A stretch of DNA of 5,174 bases, taken from Coriobacteriia bacterium (lineage in GTDB: Bacteria > Actinomycetota > Coriobacteriia > Anaerosomatales > JAHIQC01). How positions within the stretch are numbered: the first letter of the stretch is position 1; every line of letters starts with the position of its first letter. The translations under genes were made by a program, and so were the position numbers. Below the pieces are notes generated by a model that worked only from the letters and a program-made list of their open reading frames with translations, searched no databases and was not told the DNA's origin. The stretch is taken from contig JAURYZ010000264.1 in assembly GCA_030653635.1 (NCBI GenBank), positions 1 through 5,174 on the forward strand, written 5' to 3'. Positions 1 to 5,174 of the stretch are shown one piece after another.

Positions 1-41
1 ACAGGGTCGGCGGTTACAAAGAAGCGCGAAGAATGACAAGC

Positions 42-77
42 CACGTGTACGGGTGTGTAGCGTCGCCCCGTACCGTG
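42..77. repeat. Bulged inverted repeat upstream of rpsT
   Basis: The left arm (42-53, CACGTGTACGGG) and the right arm (67-77, CCCGTACCGTG) are complementary over 11 bp if T46 is bulged out. The 7-bp inner block (47-53 with 67-73) is perfect, and the loop is 13 nt. The repeat lies immediately upstream of the candidate rpsT -10 element at 81-86 and covers the place where a -35 would sit. It could be an operator, or the terminator of a gene to the left of the window. There is no T-run after it on the plus strand, and only moderately T-rich sequence after it on the minus strand. The complementarity is read directly; the role is unknown. Confidence 0.5.
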
Positions 78-86
78 TGCTAGTAT
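78..86 (+). promoter_or_regulatory. Candidate extended -10 promoter of rpsT
   Basis: TGCTAGTAT fits the extended -10 pattern TGnTAnnnT. No good -35 hexamer is found 16-18 nt upstream; the best (TAGCGT, 58-63) is poor, as is common when an extended -10 is used. Transcription would start near 93 and give a leader of about 60 nt before the GTG start of rpsT. Read from pattern only. Confidence 0.35.
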
Positions 87-134
87 CGCAGGGTTCGTCC
101 GCACCCCACTGCGACGACGGGCGCCAAACGAGTT

Positions 135-141
135 GGAAGGA
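135..141 (+). promoter_or_regulatory. Ribosome binding site of rpsT, supports the GTG start
   Basis: GGAAGGA lies 10 nt before the GTG at 152. It is purine-rich and complementary to the 16S rRNA tail. It supports GTG as the start rather than the upstream in-frame GTG at 53, whose extra 33 residues do not resemble S20. Confidence 0.6.
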
Positions 142-151
142 ACTACAGAAC

Positions 152-412
152 GTGGCCAACATTAAAAGTCAGAAGAAGCGCATTCTCACCAACGAGAGGG
201 CGCGCCTGCGGAACAAGAGTGTGAAGTCCGCACTCAAGACCGCAGTCAAAAGGGTAGATGTCGCAATCGCCGCCGGTGATGCGGATGTCGCCAAAGCTGC
301 TGCGAATGAGGCATGTCGCCTCCTCGATATCGCCGGCAGCAAGGGCGTCCTCCACAAGAACCAAGCCGCGAACCGCAAGTCGGGCATCGCGAAGCGCGCC
401 AACGCAGTATAG
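152..412 (+). CDS. rpsT: Small ribosomal subunit protein S20 (bS20)
   Basis: Encodes an 86-residue basic protein, the usual length for bS20, which binds 16S rRNA and helps assemble the 30S subunit. The N-terminus begins with the family hallmark (M/V)ANIKSQKKR, followed by [18 protein letters not shown] (residues 13-30). The C-terminal signature [14 protein letters not shown] lies near residues 66-79. The start is GTG at 152, chosen because it places the ANIKSQ motif at the N-terminus and has a GGAAGGA site 10 nt upstream. The stop is TAG at 410-412. The gene is convergent with holA, with only 27 nt between the stop codons, as in the conserved comEC-holA-rpsT arrangement of other Gram-positive bacteria. 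It is probably transcribed alone from the promoter proposed at 78-86. Family assignment is very secure. Confidence 0.97.
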   Translation: MANIKSQKKRILTNERARLRNKSVKSALKTAVKRVDVAIAAGDADVAKAAANEACRLLDIAGSKGVLHKNQAANRKSGIAKRANAV

Positions 413-454
413 CTGCGACCGCGCCTATTCGCCGAGCGGCTAGCCGCACACGGC
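403..454. terminator. Possible bidirectional terminator between rpsT and holA
   Basis: Several short GC-rich stems cluster at the convergent gene ends. CGCAG (403-407) pairs with CTGCG (413-417) with the rpsT stop codon in the loop. GCCG (431-434) pairs with CGGC (437-440). GCCG (443-446) pairs with CGGC (451-454). The sequence at 436-447 (GCGGCTAGCCGC) is a 12-nt palindrome containing the holA stop. No T-tract follows on either strand, so this is not a classical intrinsic terminator. Convergence and lack of space make a shared termination zone plausible, but the evidence is weak. Confidence 0.25.
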
Positions 455-1417
455 GATAAGCCAACGCTCGAAGACGAGTCGGGGATCCCGGCTCGTTTTC
501 ATTTGTGCCTCCCCCGCTGCTGCGTTCCTCAGTGCGTTCACCAGTTCCTCGGCAGTGAAGCGCTTAGCTTGGTGCATGATGTTCTTGGCCTGCCACGGGC
601 TCATGCCGATGGCTTTGGCGAGTGCCTCCGGTGAGCGCGACCCATCGACTCTGTCCAGGAGCGCTCGCGCCTGAAGCAACTGACGTATGTGTCGAAGCGC
701 CATGGCGTGCACGCCATATATGGACTCTCCACCGCCCAACAGGGCGTTCAGTTGGACAAGCGCCGCACGACAATCACGCGATCCCAAAGCGTCGAGTAGG
801 TCAAAGACCGATGCCGGCGCTGTCGCCGACATCACCTCTTCGACATCTGCGCGCGATAGCTTCTCCCGCTCACCGGTAAACGCGAGGATCTTGTCCATTT
901 CAATCGAGATCCTGCGCAGGTCGTATCCGACACCACGAACGAGGACCTCGGCCCCATCCATGCCGATGGACTTGCCCCGGGAGGCAAACATCTCTACGAC
1001 GGTCCGAGGGTAATCCTTCTTCGCAGGAGCTTTGTATTCCGCGACTCCGCCAAGCGCGTCTATGGCCTTGTAGATCTTGAGATTCTTGGCCATCTTCTGA
1101 GCGACCAGCACCAAAGCAGTCGTCGGATTTGGGTCGGCAGCATACTGAGCCAGCGCACCTAAATCGGTGGCGTTCATCTTGTCCGCATGGCGCAGCACCA
1201 CAAGGCGCTTGTCAGCCATGAACGGCAGCGTGTTGGCCGCGGCTATGACGTCGTCTGCCGAAGTTGACTCACCCTCGAACACCTGGAAGTTGTACTCAAG
1301 GTCCCCGTCCTGCTCGAAGCGGTGCTTGAGCCTGCCTATGGCCTGCTCGAGGAGCAGATCTTCTGCACCGTGAATGAGGTAGACGGATTTGAGATCCGAT
1401 AGATCCGTGGGTGCCAT
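440..1417 (-). CDS. holA: DNA polymerase III subunit delta
   Basis: Encodes 325 residues, the normal size for the delta subunit, which opens the beta sliding clamp as part of the cytoplasmic clamp-loader complex. The N-terminal motif SVYLIHGAEDLLLEQAI (residues 11-27) is the typical start of the first AAA+-like domain. As expected for delta, no functional Walker A P-loop is seen. LPFMADKRLVVLRHADK (64-80) is another conserved stretch. The central domain spans roughly 140-205, and the helical collar domain roughly 208-325, including FDLLDALGSRD (205-215) and the terminal FERWLIAVCG. The ATG at 1415-1417 was chosen because it lies 10 codons before the conserved motif; the frame stays open to 1504, but the added 29 residues are not family-like. 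Its Shine-Dalgarno is weak (CGGA a few bases upstream). The start lies inside the comEC frame, so translation may be coupled to comEC. It is the last gene of the minus-strand cluster. Confidence 0.95.
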   Translation of the reverse strand: MAPTDLSDLKSVYLIHGAEDLLLEQAIGRLKHRFEQDGDLEYNFQVFEGESTSADDVIAAANTLPFMADKRLVVLRHADKMNATDLGALAQYAADPNPTTALVLVAQKMAKNLKIYKAIDALGGVAEYKAPAKKDYPRTVVEMFASRGKSIGMDGAEVLVRGVGYDLRRISIEMDKILAFTGEREKLSRADVEEVMSATAPASVFDLLDALGSRDCRAALVQLNALLGGGESIYGVHAMALRHIRQLLQARALLDRVDGSRSPEALAKAIGMSPWQAKNIMHQAKRFTAEELVNALRNAAAGEAQMKTSRDPRLVFERWLIAVCG

Positions 1418-3851
1418 GAGTTCCGATCCGAATTGATGACGGCTGGGCGTTGAGATGAGGTCCCGCGCTCGCGATTGTCGCATACGTGGGACTGAGTGTG
1501 CCATGCGCCACGCCGCCTTGCGAGGTACTCACTCGGTAGCCCTCTGCACCCACATCGATTCGCACGTCCCCCGCGAAGTCGGTTCGCACAACCTGGGCTC
1601 CGGCGAGCTGCAGTTGCTCAAGGGTCTCTGTGTGTGGGTGACCAAACTGATTTTCGGTGCCAACGCTGATAAGTGCGAGTTTGGGAGCCCATGCCGCCAG
1701 TATCCCCGGATCAATCCCACCCGAACTGCCGTGGTGCGGCACCTTTAGGACCTCGCATGGCGCGACGCCACCATGCAATCGCATCAGGCGTTGTTGCGCT
1801 GCTGACTCGGCATCTCCAGTAAGCACGACGCTAAACCCACTCGTGTGCGACATCCGCATGATCAGGCTCGTGTCATTGCAGCTCAGACCCTCGATTGCCT
1901 CCGATGGCCAGAGTACCTCGCAGGTCCACGCGCCAAAGGAGAATGCTGAAGCGGCGCTGAGGCCTTCTGGGGCTGTGCCTGTGAGAGCCTCACTCAGCTG
2001 ATCGATCGATTCGAACTGAGATGCCGTACTTGCCGGGACCAAAATGCGGCGCACGGAGACGACTCCCTGTAATCCTGCGAGCCCACCGATATGATCGGCA
2101 TGCGGGTGCGTCAGGACCACCGCATCAAGATCTCGCATACCGACTCTAGCCGCGGCCGCTCGCATCGAGGAAGCGTCGGGCCCCACATCCACCAACACCG
2201 CGCGAGAGCCATCCTTGATCAAGATCGCATCTCCCTGACCTACATCCAAAGCAATCACGGCACACTCAGAGCTGCGCGGAGTTCCACCGATCGCGAAAGC
2301 CAGCCCGCAGGCCAGAATGAGTGCAGCTACGAGTCTCGCGGCTCGTGGTGCCCGCGGGCGAGGCCACAGCGACCACAAGACGGCGCCGGCCACAGCGCTA
2401 AGCGATCCCCAGTAGATGGCCGACCCTCCGAGCGGAATCGCGGCATGCGGGACGGACGCCAGCCATGAAGCGACACGTGAGACGGCGTCGAGCACGGCGG
2501 CCGCAACCCGCAGTAGCCCAACTCCTAGCGGCCGTGACGCGGGAAGTGTGACCACACCAGCAACCCCCAGCCCAAGGCCGATCGATGCGATTGGCAGCAC
2601 TAACACGTTGGCCACGGGGGCTATCATCGAGAACATGTTGAATGTGGGGATTGCTATCGGAGCGGTGGATCCTTGAGCGACCAGCGGTGCCGCCACCCCC
2701 GATAGGGGCCGACCGAATCGAGAACCACCCACAAGTACCAGCCAGCCGGATGCCAGCGGGGCAAAGATTACCAAACCCCCAACCGCGCATACCGACAGTG
2801 CAAATCCGATATCGAATGCTTGAGCCGGAGAGACGCACAAGACGACACAGACTGTGACTGAGAGCGCCGATAGCGCGTCGCCGCGCCGACCCGCAACGCC
2901 CGAGAATCCGGCAGTGATTGCCATCAGGAATGCACGGATCGACGAGACAGGGGCTCCGGTCAGGAGGACATAGCACGCGGCCAAAAGCAAGATCACCAAG
3001 ACACGCAGATTGCGCGGTGCGCTTGTTCGGGAGAGTAGCGCGCCGGCGAGGTAGGCCACAATGGACAGATGCGTGCCCGAAACTGCAAGTAGATGCGAGA
3101 GCCCGGTAGTGCGGAAATCGGACTCCATCGGTGTCCCTCGGACTCGGCTCCTCTCCCCTAGAAGCACTCCTTGTAGCAATGCGCCGCCGTCACCCCCAAT
3201 ACCCTGCACCGTGGCGACTAGTCGTCGGCGTATCGGGGAAACGATTCCTCGAAGTGAGGCACCGGAGGCACATCGCACAGCAGACCACACCTTGACTCGC
3301 CCTGAATCGCCACTTCTGTGACGTTTGCGTGCCCATTCGTCCCGGCTTTGCGGCGCGTCCAGAGAACCGCGAACTACAAAGGTCTCACCACACAGCGAAG
3401 GATCGACCCCATCGGGAAGCTGAGCGGAGCAGGTAGCCCCTTTTGCGCGTCCATCAAGTACCTTGAATCGGACCGAGGAGCCGAATCGTGACGCAACCGA
3501 GTCCGCCACGGTCTCCGCTCTCGCCCCCGAAGCCAGCGTTCGCAAGGAACCCGCATCTGCGTCCACCCGCGCCCAGAAGAACGCACCGACAGACAATCCG
3601 AGCGTGATACCGGCAACAATCAAGATCCACATCGGCATGCGGGCGTACGGATGAGTGCGGATGTAGAGCACAACGCCAATCAAGACCAGTAGGCCGACTC
3701 CGGCAACCCATCCGATGCGACCGGGATGGCGCCACGAGAGTTCTTCGGCTCCGCATACACCGATCCACAACGCCGCGGAGCACCATGCCAGAGGCGGAAT
3801 CGAAGGTCGAGTAGCTGCGCTTTGCGAAACCGCCTTTTGGATCGAGGCCAT
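1296..3851 (-). CDS. comEC: ComEC/Rec2 competence DNA channel protein with metallo-beta-lactamase-fold domain
   Basis: Encodes 851 residues of a polytopic membrane protein that moves single-stranded DNA across the cytoplasmic membrane in natural transformation. Three hydrophobic segments lie near residues 18-35, 46-66 and 73-95, followed by a soluble DUF4131/OB-like region (about 97-200). The Competence domain (about 225-525) carries the signature GLSHLLAVSGTHLSI (250-264) and many membrane segments. The C-terminal domain (about 530-780) has a complete metal-site set: DVGQGDA (536-542), THPHADH (581-587), TGDAE (678-682), VPHHGS (704-709) and GHPH (737-740). In this family it is thought to degrade the non-transforming strand. 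The ATG at 3851 is 2 nt after the comEA stop and has no clear Shine-Dalgarno, suggesting coupling. The last 69 residues (from 783) run past the usual family end, are rich in Arg, Gly, Ser and His, and overlap holA by 122 nt. They may be dispensable or result from a lost stop. Confidence 0.95.
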   Translation of the reverse strand: MASIQKAVSQSAATRPSIPPLAWCSAALWIGVCGAEELSWRHPGRIGWVAGVGLLVLIGVVLYIRTHPYARMPMWILIVAGITLGLSVGAFFWARVDADAGSLRTLASGARAETVADSVASRFGSSVRFKVLDGRAKGATCSAQLPDGVDPSLCGETFVVRGSLDAPQSRDEWARKRHRSGDSGRVKVWSAVRCASGASLRGIVSPIRRRLVATVQGIGGDGGALLQGVLLGERSRVRGTPMESDFRTTGLSHLLAVSGTHLSIVAYLAGALLSRTSAPRNLRVLVILLLAACYVLLTGAPVSSIRAFLMAITAGFSGVAGRRGDALSALSVTVCVVLCVSPAQAFDIGFALSVCAVGGLVIFAPLASGWLVLVGGSRFGRPLSGVAAPLVAQGSTAPIAIPTFNMFSMIAPVANVLVLPIASIGLGLGVAGVVTLPASRPLGVGLLRVAAAVLDAVSRVASWLASVPHAAIPLGGSAIYWGSLSAVAGAVLWSLWPRPRAPRAARLVAALILACGLAFAIGGTPRSSECAVIALDVGQGDAILIKDGSRAVLVDVGPDASSMRAAAARVGMRDLDAVVLTHPHADHIGGLAGLQGVVSVRRILVPASTASQFESIDQLSEALTGTAPEGLSAASAFSFGAWTCEVLWPSEAIEGLSCNDTSLIMRMSHTSGFSVVLTGDAESAAQQRLMRLHGGVAPCEVLKVPHHGSSGGIDPGILAAWAPKLALISVGTENQFGHPHTETLEQLQLAGAQVVRTDFAGDVRIDVGAEGYRVSTSQGGVAHGTLSPTYATIASAGPHLNAQPSSIRIGTHGTHGSIGSQIRLPHSRCRRSAPRAGHRQAQAPLRAGRGP

Positions 3852-3853
3852 AG

Positions 3854-4558
3854 CTACTGAGCAACCACGAGGTCTATGAGAGCCTCGAACTTCTTGACTC
3901 CAATACCCGATACACGCATGAGGTCCTCGGGTGCGGCGAACGGCCCGTTGGCCTCGCGATCGGCGACGATCTTGGCCGCAGTCGAAGGTCCGACGCCCGG
4001 AAGCGCGTCGAGCTCGACTTCCGTCGCACGGTTGAGATCGACCTTTGTCGCTGCGGAGGCCACCGTGCCCGCGAGGCCCGCACCCGAGCCCGTGCCGAGC
4101 CCCGGCATCGGCCCGGGTGAGGCCCACTCATCCATGGTAGGGACGACAACCTGCTCGCCATCCTCGACACGTCGGGCCAGATTCAGACCACGGGGTTCTG
4201 AGTTTGGCATGAGCCCCCCGGCCGCCATCACGAAGTCCTGAGCACGTGATCCTGATGGAAGTCGGTAGACACCCGGGGTACGCACAGCGCCCACGACATG
4301 TACGGCGATCATGGCCGTCTGCGAACCCGGCTCACTTGCTGCTGGCTGGAGAGTCGAAACCGATGAGGCGGCCGATGCCGCCCCTGGCTCTCGGAGCGCG
4401 AACTCCTGATCGCCAGCCGGCCACCATCGCACCGCGCACAGCACGGCAATCGCGAACGCAAGCAACGCAACCAGCAGGATGCTGCGACTCGACACTCCCG
4501 AAAGACCCGCTCTATGAGCGAGATCGTCGATCGCGTTCCGCACGGATTCCCAAGACAT
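3854..4558 (-). CDS. comEA: ComEA membrane-anchored DNA receptor (SLBB plus helix-hairpin-helix)
   Basis: Encodes 234 residues of the competence receptor that binds double-stranded DNA outside the membrane and hands it to ComEC. A cytoplasmic N-terminus of about 25 residues precedes one membrane anchor (about 27-46, ILLVALLAFAIAVLCAVRWW). A low-complexity Ala/Ser region (58-82) follows, then an SLBB domain (about 84-140, starting IAVHVVGAVRTPGVYRL). A Gly/Pro-rich linker (about 145-170) leads to two helix-hairpin-helix motifs (about 172-232), with VDLNRATEVELDALPGVG (173-190) and LMRVSGIG (213-220). This is the full Gram-positive ComEA architecture. The ATG at 4556-4558 is preferred because GGAGG lies 4 nt upstream; the frame is open to an ATG at 4636 that lacks such a site. 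comEC follows after 2 nt, so the two are almost certainly one operon; no comEB lies between them. The leader may control translation through a hairpin over the ribosome site. Confidence 0.95.
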   Translation of the reverse strand: MSWESVRNAIDDLAHRAGLSGVSSRSILLVALLAFAIAVLCAVRWWPAGDQEFALREPGAASAASSVSTLQPAASEPGSQTAMIAVHVVGAVRTPGVYRLPSGSRAQDFVMAAGGLMPNSEPRGLNLARRVEDGEQVVVPTMDEWASPGPMPGLGTGSGAGLAGTVASAATKVDLNRATEVELDALPGVGPSTAAKIVADREANGPFAAPEDLMRVSGIGVKKFEALIDLVVAQ

Positions 4559-4562
4559 GATG

Positions 4563-4596
4563 CCTCCAGCCTGCGGCTGGAGAGAACATCCGCAGG
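4563..4596 (-). promoter_or_regulatory. comEA ribosome binding site within two competing stems
   Basis: On the minus strand GGAGG (4567 down to 4563) is the comEA Shine-Dalgarno, 4 nt from the ATG. A perfect 8-bp stem, CTCCAGCC (4582-4575) with GGCTGGAG (4571-4564), closes a 3-nt loop and buries four of the five Shine-Dalgarno bases. An alternative 7-bp stem, CCTGCGG (4596-4590) with CCGCAGG (4576-4570), leaves GGAGG free. The two stems share bases 4570-4571 and 4575-4576 plus the loop, so they cannot both form. The pairings are read directly; a switching role is inference. No known riboswitch class was recognised. Confidence 0.45.
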
Positions 4597-4600
4597 AAAT

Positions 4601-4630
4601 GTCGTACACCGTCGATGTCATGGCGATCAA
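4601..4630 (-). promoter_or_regulatory. Weak candidate promoter for comEA
   Basis: On the minus strand TTGATC (4630-4625) could be a -35 and TACGAC (4606-4601) a -10, with 18 nt between them. The -35 matches four of six consensus bases and the -10 three of six. Transcription would begin near 4594, inside the 5' arm of the alternative stem of the comEA leader. The 138-nt gap after leuS leaves room for a promoter, but the match is poor and comEA could equally be read through from leuS. Confidence 0.2.
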
Positions 4631-4640
4631 ATGCATCGCC
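4622..4640. repeat. Inverted repeat in the leuS-comEA intergenic region
   Basis: GGCGAT (4622-4627) and ATCGCC (4635-4640) form a perfect 6-bp stem with a 7-nt loop, about 60 nt after the leuS stop. No U-run follows on the minus strand, so it is not a classical terminator. It overlaps the candidate -35 of comEA and could be an operator or a processing or termination hairpin. A smaller stem, CGGG (4655-4658) with CCCG (4663-4666), lies nearer leuS. Roles are unknown. Confidence 0.35.
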
Positions 4641-4696
4641 GCGCATCACGCTACCGGGGCGACCCGTTCAGCTTCTTTCCGCGCACTTACCGATTC

Positions 4697-5174
4697 CTAG
4701 CCCGCAACCACAATGCTCACGAGCTTGCCCGGCACCACGACGACCTTCTTGATCTCTTTGCCCTCAACCCAAGTCCCGACAGAGGTCAGCGCGATGGCTA
4801 TGACGTCTTCCTCGGCCAGTCCGACCTGGACTACGGCCTTCCCGCGCACCTTACCGTTGACCTGTACGACCAACTGGACCTCGTCGACCACGACGGCGGA
4901 CGGATCAAAGATCGGCCATTGGGCGAGATGCACCGAGTCGGTCTCGTGCAGGACCTCACGCCAAAGCTCCTCGGCCATGTGTGGAACGTACGGCGCAAGC
5001 AAACGGACGATGGCGGTCGCCATGTCTCTAAGGACAGCTAAGTCACGCTGACCCGCGGGCACGGCGTTGCGGTAGTCATACGCGGCGTTCGTAAGTTCCA
5101 TGAGGGCAGCTATAGAAGTGTTGAGCTGGAAGCGGGTGATATCGTCGGTCACCTTGCCGATGACGCGATGCATC
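4697..5174 (-). CDS. leuS: Leucyl-tRNA synthetase, C-terminal part (5' end outside window)
   Basis: The last 158 or so codons of a class I aminoacyl-tRNA synthetase that charges tRNA-Leu in the cytoplasm; the rest, including the HIGH and KMSKS catalytic motifs and editing domain, lies beyond the right edge. The visible part begins in the helical anticodon-binding domain: KVTDDITRFQLNTSIAALME (residues 7-26 of the fragment) and LLAPYVPHMAEELW (57-70) are typical. The C-terminal tRNA-contacting domain contains the near-invariant VQVNGKVRGK (102-111) and ends KKVVVVPGKLVSIVVAG, as in bacterial LeuRS. The stop is TAG at 4697-4699. comEA follows on the same strand after 138 nt, so co-transcription is possible but not shown. 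The fragment is truncated only by the window edge; no internal damage is seen. Confidence 0.96.
   Translation of the reverse strand, partial: MHRVIGKVTDDITRFQLNTSIAALMELTNAAYDYRNAVPAGQRDLAVLRDMATAIVRLLAPYVPHMAEELWREVLHETDSVHLAQWPIFDPSAVVVDEVQLVVQVNGKVRGKAVVQVGLAEEDVIAIALTSVGTWVEGKEIKKVVVVPGKLVSIVVAG

Noticed and set aside
11..39. Minus-strand promoter for a divergent gene at the left edge (TTGTCA, 17 nt, TAACCG)
   Set aside because: The -35 is fair, but the -10 matches poorly and the gene it would serve lies outside the window.
53..151. N-terminal extension of rpsT from the in-frame GTG at 53
   Set aside because: The extra 33 residues do not resemble S20, the GTG at 152 has a ribosome site, and an 86-residue product fits the family.
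2398..2976. 192-codon open frame on the minus strand, overlapping comEC
   Set aside because: It lies inside comEC in another frame, has a Cys/Arg/Gly-rich low-quality composition and no recognisable domain; such shadows are common in high-GC coding DNA.
3852..4127. Upstream extension of the comEC frame through comEA to 4127
   Set aside because: It lies entirely inside comEA in another frame, the translation is not family-like, and the ATG at 3851 is ideally placed just after the comEA stop.
4559..4636. Longer comEA beginning at the ATG at 4636
   Set aside because: No Shine-Dalgarno sequence precedes it, and the ATG at 4558 has GGAGG 4 nt upstream and gives a normal short cytoplasmic N-terminus. 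The longer form is not strictly excluded.
4514..5041. 175-codon plus-strand open frame antisense to leuS and comEA
   Set aside because: It is antisense to the well-supported LeuRS C-terminus and crosses the intergenic leader. No domain or ribosome site supports it.

Overview
The window is a compact, almost fully coding stretch of high-GC bacterial chromosome. It carries a late-competence and housekeeping cluster on the minus strand: the 3' end of leuS, then comEA, comEC and holA. A convergent rpsT on the plus strand faces the end of holA. The order comEA-comEC-holA with a convergent rpsT is a conserved arrangement, known for example from Bacillus subtilis, where comEB lies between comEA and comEC; no comEB is present here. 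The high GC content, the GTG start of rpsT, the Actinobacteria-like S20 sequence and leuS placed directly upstream of comEA suggest an actinobacterium, perhaps of the Coriobacteriia. That assignment is an inference from gene order and protein style, not from a search.

Layout from left to right: 1-151 is non-coding, with a bulged 11-bp inverted repeat (42-77) and a candidate extended -10 promoter (78-86) for rpsT. rpsT (S20) occupies 152-412. A 27-nt gap with short GC-rich stems separates it from holA. holA (DNA polymerase III delta) occupies 440-1417 on the minus strand. comEC (1296-3851, minus) encodes the membrane DNA channel with its metallo-beta-lactamase-fold domain, and its reading frame overlaps the start of holA by 122 nt. 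comEA (3854-4558, minus) encodes the membrane-anchored DNA receptor. A 138-nt leader (4559-4696) separates comEA from the leuS stop codon and contains two mutually exclusive stems, one of which covers the comEA Shine-Dalgarno sequence. leuS (4697-5174, minus) is present only as its C-terminal part.

ComEA and ComEC form the receptor and channel for uptake of single-stranded DNA in natural transformation. Both look intact, which suggests the organism has at least the inner part of a DNA uptake machine. HolA (replication clamp loading), S20 and LeuRS are housekeeping neighbours. I found no mobile element, CRISPR array, tRNA or rRNA gene. I see no plainly novel multi-gene system. The points most worth a second look are the possible translational switch before comEA, the long comEC/holA overlap, and the inverted repeat before rpsT.
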